Shown one piece after another: positions 8,390-16,387 of a stretch of 34,179 nucleotides of DNA; within the stretch, counting starts at the first letter, position 1; each line of letters begins with the position of its first letter. A program made the position numbers and the translations under genes. Below the pieces are notes generated by a model. That model was not told where the DNA came from, did not search any database, and saw only the letters and a program-made list of their open reading frames with translations. Origin of the DNA: Methanobacteriota archaeon (GTDB lineage: Archaea > Halobacteriota > Methanomicrobia > Methanomicrobiales > Methanomicrobiaceae); NCBI GenBank assembly GCA_016841665.1, contig JAENYT010000016.1, forward strand, positions 1-34,179, given 5' to 3'.

Positions 8390-9620
8390 GCTAGACAGAA
8401 TTCTCCACGAAGAAGAAATTCTACAATTAGAAGGACTTTTAGTGCCAAAATTCACGAGTGAGTTCCCCAATTTTTCACAATGGCTTGAAAAAGCCCAAGA
8501 GGATATTGCAAAAGGTAATCGGTTCGCTATTGGAATGTGGAGAGAAAAATTAATTGCCACCTGCATTATCAAATTGACAGCGAGCGGAACTGCGGAATTA
8601 AAAAGTTTTTTTATAGATCCCAATTTTCAACATTCGGGCTACGGTAATGACCTTTACAATGAGACTGAAACACAATGCCGTAAAGCCGGGGTTAAGAGGA
8701 TTATCTCATATATATACACAGACGAAACACCGATGATTGAATTTATGATCTCAAAAGGATTCTTGATATCGGGTAAAGAAGATCTATATGGAAACTCAAG
8801 AGAATCCTATATTCTTTCAAAAACGTTGAGTCCTGAATACTTTGGGGATCCATATGATTGGGAGGAATTGGGGGAGTGGTATCTCCAGACTCGATTAAAA
8901 GCAAACAAAATTATTGACCATCCTCTTGTTGATGACAGAAGGTTTGACAAGCACATGAGATTATGTATTGGAGACTACTCCATCGATGCATTAATTGAAA
9001 TTAAAGATCAACGAGTGGATTTGGACTCCGTTTTGGTCCTTTATGAAAAATGCAATAGATCAAACTTCCACTTACCAATCTTTGTTGCTCGCGAGTTTAC
9101 TGAGCGAGCTGAAAGATATGCACGGAACAATGCAGTGATTGTTTTTACTTCTAACGATATCGCTCAACACCTTGGTTGGAGACCCCCCGTCATTTGCGAG
9201 GGAACCCCAAAAGGTATGATCGTTTCCATCAAGCCTGATTACCAACAGAGACTATTGGATGGCGATTCTCCTTATTTTTATGTAAAAGGTGGATCATCAG
9301 GTAAATTCCTAACCGCCGGACAAATACTGGTTTTTTATACAACAGCTCCCGAACAATGCATACGAGCTTATGGAAAAATTCGATCGGTTAAAGTAGGAAC
9401 CCCACATGAAATATGGGACGAATATAGCACTAGGCTAGTCCTATCTGAGGATGAATATTTCCGTTTTGCCTCCATAAAAAAGAGAATATTGATCATTGAA
9501 TTGAGCGAAATTATTGATATAGATCCCATTAAAGAGGAGGAATTGAATACCATCATTTCAAAAAAGGATAGAAGTGGGTCGTATATAGATGAAGATACTT
9601 TAAATAAAATTTTAAAATGA
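8376..9620 (+). CDS. GNAT acetyltransferase - possible nuclease-like linker - ASCH fusion
   Basis: A 414-residue protein. Residues about 1-150 form a GNAT domain, with FFIDPNFQHSGYGNDLYNE containing the acetyl-CoA loop QHSGYG and the ending MIEFMISKGF. Residues about 170-275 contain GDYSIDALIEIKDQ then VFVAREF-like strands; the D...ExK pattern recalls PD-(D/E)xK restriction-type nucleases but is not proof. Residues about 285-400 form an ASCH-like domain opening with GMIVSIKPDYQQRLLDGD, similar in pattern to the separate ASCH genes of the island. It is the third gene of the overlapping island operon. The combination GNAT plus ASCH occurs twice here with different third partners. Confidence 0.75.
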   Translation: MSEYRLDRILHEEEILQLEGLLVPKFTSEFPNFSQWLEKAQEDIAKGNRFAIGMWREKLIATCIIKLTASGTAELKSFFIDPNFQHSGYGNDLYNETETQCRKAGVKRIISYIYTDETPMIEFMISKGFLISGKEDLYGNSRESYILSKTLSPEYFGDPYDWEELGEWYLQTRLKANKIIDHPLVDDRRFDKHMRLCIGDYSIDALIEIKDQRVDLDSVLVLYEKCNRSNFHLPIFVAREFTERAERYARNNAVIVFTSNDIAQHLGWRPPVICEGTPKGMIVSIKPDYQQRLLDGDSPYFYVKGGSSGKFLTAGQILVFYTTAPEQCIRAYGKIRSVKVGTPHEIWDEYSTRLVLSEDEYFRFASIKKRILIIELSEIIDIDPIKEEELNTIISKKDRSGSYIDEDTLNKILK

Positions 9621-9765
9621 TTTCATTGATTTCAAGATAATTATTATTCCATTACATCTTCTTTAAATAATGAAAAAGATGAATTCTCTCGCGGGAGTAC
9701 CACATTCAATTACCGAAATCAATAATACGAAGCACATCTGGTTTAAGCAGCAGGTTTGAGTGTTG

Positions 9766-10221
9766 ATGAAAATTCTACTGTCCATTAAACCAAAACACGT
9801 TCAGAAAATTATCAGTGGTAAAAAGAAATACGAACTTCGCAAGGCAATATTCAAAGATCGGTCTATTCCTGATATATATATTTATTCATCATCACCTGTG
9901 AAGAAGATCATCGGTAAGTTTAAAGTTGGAAAAATTCTTGAGGATCATCCTGAGAATCTTTGGAAGCAGTTAAATCAATACTCTGGTCTGAACAAGAAAG
10001 ACTTCTTTAAGTACTTCTCTGGAAAAAACAAAGGGTTCGCAATCGAAATTACCGATTTCGAATTGTTTAAAGAATCCATTGATCCTAAGAAGTTAAACTC
10101 AAACTTCATTGCGCCGCAATCATTCCAATATATTGATGATTCTTTTCTTCAGTTTCAATTAGAAGTCAACTTAGATCTCAACAATGCGAATTTCGGAGAA
10201 CATGTTCAAGTAAGAGTATAA
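9766..10221 (+). CDS. ASCH domain protein (second copy)
   Basis: A protein of about 151 residues with the same opening pattern as the first ASCH gene: KILLSIKPKHVQKIISGKKK followed by YELRK, then IYIYSSSPVKKIIGKFKVG, ENLWKQL and APQSFQYI near the end. It is a diverged paralogue of the 7961 gene. The start is the ATG at 9766; in-frame GTG and TTG codons lie just upstream. A 145-nt gap separates it from the island operon, so it may have its own promoter. It marks the right end of recognisable island genes before composition returns to GC-rich near 10400. Confidence 0.8.
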   Translation: MKILLSIKPKHVQKIISGKKKYELRKAIFKDRSIPDIYIYSSSPVKKIIGKFKVGKILEDHPENLWKQLNQYSGLNKKDFFKYFSGKNKGFAIEITDFELFKESIDPKKLNSNFIAPQSFQYIDDSFLQFQLEVNLDLNNANFGEHVQVRV

Positions 10222-10407
10222 ACACTCATCTTCAAGCACACAAAATTTCGATTCTTCATCCATATCAAATTAAGTATATTATTTGAAAAAGATCCAAAAA
10301 ATGAATTGCCGTACAACAAAGAATATTGTTTGTTAAATACGTTTCATGTTCAAAACCACTTCTCCTCATTTCATAGATATTTGGTCGATGATATTACCAG
10401 CAGCCTC

Positions 10408-11385
10408 TCACCGCCTCGCTCGAAATAATCCGAAAACTCCAACCGCCCCCAACACCACCGCAGCCACACCCAGCCCCGCCTGCGTCGGTTCGGGAGAAGC
10501 CTCCGTCCCCGCCGCTACCGGGGTCGTCTCCTCCACGGCGATCGCCGTCTGCTCCTCTGCCACTTCTTCGACCAGCAAAAAGCCCGTCTGGAACGCAGAG
10601 CCGGTGTCCGGGTTCTCGATCGTGATCAGGTAGTAGCCCGGCGTCCAGCCTTCGGTGGAGAAGGTGAGGGCCCAGGTGCGGGGGGTTGTCGGCTGGATGA
10701 TCGTTGACCCCGATGCGGCGGACGGCGCAGCGGTGCCCTCCTCCGGGGCCTGCTCGATCTGCAGCGGCTCGACGGTGTAGATCAGTTCATTGCCCGCGGC
10801 GAGGTTGGTGGTCCCCGAGATCGCGGCCTCCTCTCCCGCCCGCACGATCACGCCGTCAGGATCATCGGGAAGAAGCACGGGATTTTCCAGGACGAAGGCG
10901 GTCGAAAAGTAGGTATCGTCGATGGTCGGGGAATTGAGGAGGGTGATCAGTGCCCCTGCCGCCTGCGAGGAGGGCAGCGCCCCGGGCCCTTCGATGACAA
11001 ACCCTCCGCCCCCGGTGCTCTCCACGCTCGTCTGGCCGATGCCGGGCGTAGCAGGAGCGAGGCCCACATCGAATTGCCCGTTGGCCATGGGGTGCTGGAC
11101 GATGACCGTGTACATCCCCGGTGCAAGATCCCTCGTCTCCCCCCCGCCAATTTCGAAGACAAACGTATCACCCGATACGGAAACGGTCTCCCGCCTCCAG
11201 TAATTCTCTCCAAACACCCAGACCGCCACTCCAGCGTCGGGGCTTCCCGCGGCCGTGCCGGAAAGCACGAAGGGGTCGCCCCTGGCGATGGTGGTCAACC
11301 CTTGTGCTGCTGCCGGCGCGGTGCATACCGCGAGCAGAAGGAGAAAGATCAGCCCGAATGGACGATGGACGCGTGCTGCGCTCAC
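10408..11385 (-). CDS. Secreted, membrane-anchored surface protein (Methanomicrobiales S-layer-related type)
   Basis: A predicted exported cell-surface protein of about 325 residues. The GTG at 11385 was chosen as start because it yields a short basic N-terminus followed by a signal peptide (FGLIFLLLLAVCTAPAAAQG) and sits just after a purine-rich run. An open frame continues upstream but through the promoter. The mature part is beta-rich: GDPFVLSGTAAGSPDAGVAVWVFG, APGMYTVIVQHP, a region ALITLLNSPTIDD, then a second immunoglobulin-like half. A Thr/Glu/Pro-rich linker and the segment AGLGVAAVVLGAVGVFGLF plus RARR form a C-terminal membrane anchor. From memory of the family it resembles surface proteins common in this order. 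The role may be S-layer or adhesion. Confidence 0.72.
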   Translation of the reverse strand: MSAARVHRPFGLIFLLLLAVCTAPAAAQGLTTIARGDPFVLSGTAAGSPDAGVAVWVFGENYWRRETVSVSGDTFVFEIGGGETRDLAPGMYTVIVQHPMANGQFDVGLAPATPGIGQTSVESTGGGGFVIEGPGALPSSQAAGALITLLNSPTIDDTYFSTAFVLENPVLLPDDPDGVIVRAGEEAAISGTTNLAAGNELIYTVEPLQIEQAPEEGTAAPSAASGSTIIQPTTPRTWALTFSTEGWTPGYYLITIENPDTGSAFQTGFLLVEEVAEEQTAIAVEETTPVAAGTEASPEPTQAGLGVAAVVLGAVGVFGLFRARR

Positions 11386-11419
11386 ATGTCGGCCCCCTGT
11401 GCGAGGGGGTATCGCCCAC

Positions 11420-11432
11420 CGCCTATAAAAAT
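11420..11432 (-). promoter_or_regulatory. TATA box of the surface-protein gene
   Basis: TTTTTATAGGC on the minus strand lies about 42 nt before the chosen GTG start. Transcription would begin near 11401, leaving a leader of about 16 nt that contains the run AGGGGG. This supports the GTG at 11385 over the longer upstream open frame. Confidence 0.5.
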
Positions 11433-11512
11433 CATCGCCTCCGGCGCCGGATCGGCAGGGGTTTATAGGAGCGATCATAATAGACCGATTAGTCAATCTA
11501 CCCGGTGATTAC

Positions 11513-12721
11513 ATGCTCTACCGAACCGTCCCCAGAACCGGCGACAAACTCTCCATCCTCGGATTCGGCTGCATGAGGCTGCCCAAAAAGGGAGGGAAGA
11601 TCGATGTGGAGCGGGCAACCCGGCAGGTTCGCTCGGCCATCGACCGCGGGGTCAACTATATCGATACCGCGGTACCCTACCACAACGGGGAGAGCGAACC
11701 CTTCCTCGGGCAGGCGCTCACCGACGGCTACCGGGAGAAGGTGTTTCTCGCCACCAAGCTGACTCCTTGGCAGGTGCACAGTGGTGAAGATATGGGCCGC
11801 ATCCTCGACGCCCAGCTGGAGCGCCTTCGCACCGACCGTATCGACTACTATCTCGTCCACAGCCTCAACGGGAGGAGCTGGGAGAAGATGGACGGTCTCG
11901 GGGTGCGTGAATTCCTCGACAAGGCGAAAGCAGAGGGGAAGATCACCAACGCCGGCTTTTCCTTCCACGGGGATCTCGCGGCGTTCAAAGAGATCGTCGA
12001 CGCATACCCCTGGGAGGTCTGCCAGATCCAGTACAACATCCTCGATGAGCACAACCAGGCCGGCACGGAAGGGCTCACGTTCGCCGCCGAGCGGGGCCTC
12101 GCCGTCATCATCATGGAGCCCCTCCGGGGCGGCCGCCTGGGAAGCCGTATCCCTGCCGCCGTCCGGGAGATCTACGAACAGGCCGAGTTTCGGCGCACTC
12201 CCGCCGGATGGGCGCTGCGCTGGGTGTGGGACCACCCCGAGGTGACGGTGGTCCTCTCCGGGATGAACGAGGAGGCGCACATCGACGAGAACCTGGCCAC
12301 CGCTGATGCCGCTCTCCCGCAGTCGCTCACCGCCGGGGAGCACGCCCTGATCGACCGGGTAAAAGAGACCTACCGGACCCTGATGAAGGTCGACTGCACC
12401 GGCTGCAACTACTGCATGCCCTGCCCCTCAGGCGTCAACATCCCGGAATGCTTCAGCTTCTACAACAACTACCACATGTTCGAGAACAAAATCGAGACAA
12501 AGATCATGTACCTCGGAAGGCTCGGAGGGATCCTCGGCACCGAGGCCTATGCCGGGATGTGCAAAGCCTGCGGCAGGTGCGAGAAGGTCTGCCCCCAGCA
12601 CCTGCCCGTCAGGGACCTCCTCGCCGATGTATCCCGCACCTTCGAGGGACCGGCGATGAAGATTAAAGTGCCCCTGCTGAAGGTGGGCTTCTCCCTCATG
12701 CAGCGGCGGATGATCCGCTGA
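11513..12721 (+). CDS. Aldo/keto reductase with C-terminal ferredoxin-like [4Fe-4S] domain
   Basis: A 402-residue oxidoreductase. The N-terminal TIM-barrel carries the aldo/keto reductase tetrad: Asp in NYIDTAVPY, Tyr in that same stretch, Lys in ATKLTPW and His in YYLVHSL. The C-terminus has two cysteine clusters, CTGCNYCMPCP and CKACGRCEKVCP, each able to hold an iron-sulfur cluster, as in the 4Fe-4S AKR subfamily common in methanogens. The substrate is unknown. It is followed after 21 nt by a TetR regulator and an ABC exporter, suggesting a shared operon. A TATA-like GTTTATAG near 11460 would start transcription about 25 nt before the ATG. Confidence 0.9.
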   Translation: MLYRTVPRTGDKLSILGFGCMRLPKKGGKIDVERATRQVRSAIDRGVNYIDTAVPYHNGESEPFLGQALTDGYREKVFLATKLTPWQVHSGEDMGRILDAQLERLRTDRIDYYLVHSLNGRSWEKMDGLGVREFLDKAKAEGKITNAGFSFHGDLAAFKEIVDAYPWEVCQIQYNILDEHNQAGTEGLTFAAERGLAVIIMEPLRGGRLGSRIPAAVREIYEQAEFRRTPAGWALRWVWDHPEVTVVLSGMNEEAHIDENLATADAALPQSLTAGEHALIDRVKETYRTLMKVDCTGCNYCMPCPSGVNIPECFSFYNNYHMFENKIETKIMYLGRLGGILGTEAYAGMCKACGRCEKVCPQHLPVRDLLADVSRTFEGPAMKIKVPLLKVGFSLMQRRMIR

Positions 12722-12742
12722 ACGACCACGGAACACGAGCCC

Positions 12743-13333
12743 ATGACCGGACCACACACCGACAAACGGCAGGCGATTCTGGATACCGCCCTCGACCTCT
12801 TCTGCGAGCGGGGCTTTCACGGCACTCCCACCTCGATGATCACCAGGGAGGCGGGGGTGGCCACAGGAACGCTGTTTCACTATTTCCGCACCAAAGAAGC
12901 ACTGATCGAGACCCTCTACCTGGATATCAAGGGGGAGATGCGGGAGGCGCTTTATGCGCATATCGAGACGAAGGATCCGATACGGGCACAGATCCAACGT
13001 ATCTGCGCCAATTATATCCGCTGGGGCGCGGAAAATCCCAGAAAATTCCAGTTCATGGAGCAGTTCTGCAACGCGCCCCAGATTTCTGCACATGCCCATG
13101 AAGAGGGGATGGCGCAGTTTACCTTTGTCCACGATATCGTGCGGCGGGGCATCGACGAGGGCGTCCTCAAACCCCACCCCCTCGGCCTGCAGTTTGCGAT
13201 GTTCGGCGCCTCCACTGCGGCCGTCGTCCGCCTGATCCTCTCCCGAGCCGGGAGGGAGGCGATCGATCCCCTCATGGACGAGGCCTTCGATCTCATCTGG
13301 GACGGCATTGCCGCTCCCGCCGCAGACCAATAA
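12743..13333 (+). CDS. TetR family transcriptional regulator
   Basis: A 196-residue repressor-type protein. Residues about 8-55 form the TetR DNA-binding domain (RQAILDTALDLFCERGFHG then ITREAGVATGTLFHYFRTKEAL). The remaining all-helical region is the ligand-binding and dimerisation part. It lies between an aldo/keto reductase and an ABC transporter in the same orientation with short gaps, so it probably controls this operon in response to a small molecule. No operator palindrome was identified with confidence. Confidence 0.92.
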   Translation: MTGPHTDKRQAILDTALDLFCERGFHGTPTSMITREAGVATGTLFHYFRTKEALIETLYLDIKGEMREALYAHIETKDPIRAQIQRICANYIRWGAENPRKFQFMEQFCNAPQISAHAHEEGMAQFTFVHDIVRRGIDEGVLKPHPLGLQFAMFGASTAAVVRLILSRAGREAIDPLMDEAFDLIWDGIAAPAADQ

Positions 13334-13359
13334 CCCCATTCAGCCACGGTGATCTATCC

Positions 13360-14091
13360 ATGCACACGGTCATATCCACCACAGATCTTTCCAAAACCTA
13401 CGGCGATGTCACCGCCGCAAAAAGCATCGACCTGCACGTTGCAGAAGGAGAACTCTTCGGCCTGCTCGGGCCGAACGGCTCGGGGAAGAGCACCACGGTG
13501 AAACTGCTCACCGGACAGATCCGGCCCGATACAGGGAGCATGAGGGTGCTGGATACCGATGTCCTCGCCGACCCGGTGGGGGTGCGGGCGAAGGTGGGGA
13601 TCATCCCCGAACAGGAGACACCACCATCGTTTCTCACCGCCGAGGAGTACCTGCAGTTCGCCGCCCACATACGCGGCCTCGAAAACGGGGTCGAGGAGCA
13701 GATCGCGTTCTGGTTCGATCTCCTCGAATTCGGGGAGACGCGGGACCAGCTCTGCAAGGACCTCTCCCGGGGCACCCGCCAGAAGCTGATGTTTGCCCAG
13801 GCGTTTCTCCACGAACCCCGCCTGGCCATCATCGACGAGCCGCTCATCAACCTCGACCCGGTGATGCAGAGGACGATCAAGGACTACCTGGCTGACTACG
13901 TGCAGGCGGGCAACACCGTCTTTCTCTCCACCCACATCCTCTCCATCGCCGAGGAGATCTGCTCGTCGGTGGGCATCCTCCACCGGGGCGCACTGCGCTA
14001 CCAGGGCGGCATCGACGCCCTCCGGGAGGAGCACGCCTCCCTCGAGAAGGCATTCCTGGCCCTGGTGAGAACATCCGGCAGGGAGGAATGA
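13360..14091 (+). CDS. ABC transporter ATP-binding protein (ABC-2 type)
   Basis: A 243-residue ATPase that powers the adjacent permease. Walker A is GPNGSGKST (about residues 38-46). The signature motif reads LSRGTRQK instead of LSGGQ, a variant seen in ABC-2 exporters. Walker B is LAIIDEPLINLDP, and the switch His is in STHI. The permease starts 4 nt after its stop, so the two are coupled. With the TetR gene upstream it forms a regulator-ATPase-permease set typical of drug or lipid exporters. The substrate is unknown. Confidence 0.93.
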   Translation: MHTVISTTDLSKTYGDVTAAKSIDLHVAEGELFGLLGPNGSGKSTTVKLLTGQIRPDTGSMRVLDTDVLADPVGVRAKVGIIPEQETPPSFLTAEEYLQFAAHIRGLENGVEEQIAFWFDLLEFGETRDQLCKDLSRGTRQKLMFAQAFLHEPRLAIIDEPLINLDPVMQRTIKDYLADYVQAGNTVFLSTHILSIAEEICSSVGILHRGALRYQGGIDALREEHASLEKAFLALVRTSGREE

Positions 14092-14095
14092 GCGA

Positions 14096-15508
14096 ATGGT
14101 CCTCTTCACACTCTTCGCTGCCATGCTGAAAGAGGAGTGGCGGGTCCACTCGGCGCTCTTCGGCCACATCGGCTTCGCTCTCATGCCCTTCACCCTCGTA
14201 TTCTTCGCCGCACTCGGCGCCCTGATGCTGCCCGTCTTCACCCTTCATATCGCCACCGGCACGCTTGTTTCGGTCACCCACCTCGCCTTCGGGCTGATGG
14301 GGATGACCATCGGGGCGTTCGGGCTGATGGGCAGAGAGGCCATGAACCGGCGGTTCGGGCAGGCATCGATGATCGCCTACGCCTCGAGGACCCTGCCCGT
14401 CTCAAACCGCGCGATCATGGCAGGATTCTTTGCCAAGGAAACGCTCTACTACTTCTGTTTCTGGGTGCTCCCTCCGGTCGCGGGGTTCGGGATCGCCTCG
14501 ATTGTGCTCGGAATCCCCCTGCACTGGACACCGATCTTTCTCATCTCCCTCGGCCTTTCTTTCCTGTTCGGCCTCTCGGCGGTATTTCTGCTCTCCACGA
14601 TCTACGCCCATTCGCGCCGCACTCTGCTGGCGCTCATGGGCCTGATCGCCGCCGGTGCCATCGTCGCAATCGGCGTAGCCGGCATCCCGGTGCAGGCGCT
14701 CTTTCCCCCACTCGCCTTCTTTTTCGACCGCTCTGCCGGCTCACTGCTCCTCTCCTTGCTCGCAAGCGGGGCCATGGCCTTCGCCGGCATCTGGTTCGTA
14801 AAGGTGGAGTATGCGGGTGCCACCCAGCACTACCCCAATTCCTTTCGCCCCCTCATACGCACCCTCTCCCGGCTGCACAGCCCCCATTTCGTGGCCAAAG
14901 ACCTCCTCGACCTGAAACGGAGCGAGGGCGGGCTCGGCAAGATCCTCTTCTCCTTTCTCTTCCCCATCGGCATCATCTGGCTGCTCCTTGAAGTGCTGCT
15001 CTTCATTCTTCCCGGGCTCAACGCCCTCGCCGTCTTCGCCATCCTGCTCGCCGCATTCTCCACCACCATCTACAACTGGCTGACCGAGTTCGACGACTTC
15101 GCTCCCTACGCCTTCTTCCCGGTCACCGCCGGCGACGTGATCCGGGCGAAGCTGCAGACCTACCTCCTGCTCAACCTCATCCCGGTGGCAACCCTGGTGA
15201 TCGCCGCCGCCGGGTTCGGGCAGGTGGACCATCTGCTCCCCTCCCTGGTCGCCTTCGCCGGGCTCTCGGCCTACGCGGTGGCGGTGATCGTCTACTGCGC
15301 CGGGCTGCAGCCCAACATCCTGCTCTACAACACCCGCACCCTGCTCTCCTTTATCGGCATGGTCGCCCCCGCCATGCTCGTCCTGATCTTCGTCTCCCTG
15401 CCCGACCCCCGCCTTGTCGCCGCAGGATGCGTGCTGGTCCTGCCCGCGGCTCTCCTGCTCTCCCGGGGGGAGCGGCGATGGTCGGAAGAAGAGCAGCGGC
15501 TGTTCTGA
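14096..15508 (+). CDS. ABC-2 type permease, multi-spanning membrane protein
   Basis: A 470-residue very hydrophobic protein with roughly ten to twelve predicted membrane segments, among them [39 protein letters not shown] and [17 protein letters not shown]. It has no recognisable soluble domain. Its position directly after an ABC ATPase with a 4-nt gap marks it as the membrane partner of that ATPase. The large soluble stretch around residues 240-285 ([20 protein letters not shown]) is probably cytoplasmic. Confidence 0.85.
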   Translation: MVLFTLFAAMLKEEWRVHSALFGHIGFALMPFTLVFFAALGALMLPVFTLHIATGTLVSVTHLAFGLMGMTIGAFGLMGREAMNRRFGQASMIAYASRTLPVSNRAIMAGFFAKETLYYFCFWVLPPVAGFGIASIVLGIPLHWTPIFLISLGLSFLFGLSAVFLLSTIYAHSRRTLLALMGLIAAGAIVAIGVAGIPVQALFPPLAFFFDRSAGSLLLSLLASGAMAFAGIWFVKVEYAGATQHYPNSFRPLIRTLSRLHSPHFVAKDLLDLKRSEGGLGKILFSFLFPIGIIWLLLEVLLFILPGLNALAVFAILLAAFSTTIYNWLTEFDDFAPYAFFPVTAGDVIRAKLQTYLLLNLIPVATLVIAAAGFGQVDHLLPSLVAFAGLSAYAVAVIVYCAGLQPNILLYNTRTLLSFIGMVAPAMLVLIFVSLPDPRLVAAGCVLVLPAALLLSRGERRWSEEEQRLF

Positions 15509-15555
15509 AGCGTAGAAAACAACAGATATCACCTCTTTTTCCCATATCCCTGTAC

Positions 15556-16269
15556 ATGCCGCCCTTCATGCCCCGCCACCCGGACGTTGCAGCCCTCACC
15601 GCACATGAAGCAGGGCGCCAGAACGCCACCCTCACCCTCATCGCCTCGGAAAATTACGCCAGCACCGCCATCCTCGACGCAGCCGGATCCGCACTCACCA
15701 ACAAGTACGCCAACGGCTACCCGGGTTTCCGCGACTACCCCGGGTGCGAGGTCTGCGATGCCATCGAAGACCTCGCCCAGGAACGTCTCTGCCGCCTTTT
15801 CGGGACCGACCATGCCAATGTCCAGCCCTATTCGGGTTCGGTGGCAAACCTCGCCGTCTACTGTGCCGTGCTCAACCCGGGGGATCGCATCCTCTCCATG
15901 CGGGTGCTCGCCGCCGCACTCACCGGAGAGGGATTTTCCCCGGTCACGGGGGGAACCGACACCCATCTCCTCATCCTCGACCTTGCCGGGGAGGGTATGT
16001 GCGGCATCGAGGCGGAAGAAGCGCTGTACCGCGCGGGGATCGCCGCAGACCGCTGCCCGGTGCCCGGGCGGGGGGAGGGGTATGATACGGCCGGCGGTAT
16101 CCGTCTGGTCACCCCCGCGGCCACCACCCGGGGTATGGGAGAGGAGGAGATGAAAGCGCTGGCCTCCCTCATCGCCGATGTCCTCCGGAACACCGGCCGT
16201 GCGGACCGTATCGGGGTGCTGCGCCGGGAGGTGGATCTGCTTGCACGAACATTCCCCATATCGCCCTGA
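15556..16269 (+). pseudogene. glyA: Serine hydroxymethyltransferase with the PLP-lysine region deleted
   Basis: An open frame of about 237 residues whose two ends match serine hydroxymethyltransferase while the middle is absent. The N-terminal part has [29 protein letters not shown] and [15 protein letters not shown], ending at PGDRILSM (codon 15898-15900). The next residues [20 protein letters not shown] belong to the C-terminal part, which continues with [20 protein letters not shown] and the final helix. About 200 residues are missing, including the substrate His/Asp positions and the TTTTHK motif with the PLP-binding lysine, so activity is very unlikely. The deletion is in frame and no stop is present, so a short protein could still be made. 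An assembly error is the main alternative. The sequence is of the bacterial-type family. Confidence 0.85.
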
Positions 16270-16387
16270 AAGGATGGTGCCCGGCGCAATTGCCGCACAG
16301 GAAACCTCCCGCGTGGCACAAAGCGAAATGATAAAAAGTGCTATTCCCCTTTTTTGTAACCAACACCCCCGGAGTGCATAACCTGCG

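Noticed and set aside
10222-10407. Search for a direct repeat of the tRNA-Ser 3' end at the right border of the island
   Set aside because: No match to the T-arm/acceptor sequence was found; only short TTCAA words.
10346-11468. Several plus-strand open frames opposite the surface-protein gene
   Set aside because: The minus-strand product has a signal peptide, repeats and an anchor; the opposite frames are Ser/Arg/Pro-rich noise.
13741-13800. Unusual ABC signature LSRGTRQK as a sign of an inactive ATPase
   Set aside because: Variant signatures of this kind are common in ABC-2 ATPases, and Walker A, Walker B and the switch histidine are intact.
14741-15532. 263-codon antisense frame rich in Glu, Gly and His opposite the ABC permease
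   Set aside because: Antisense of hydrophobic codons yields such composition; no motif and no start signal.
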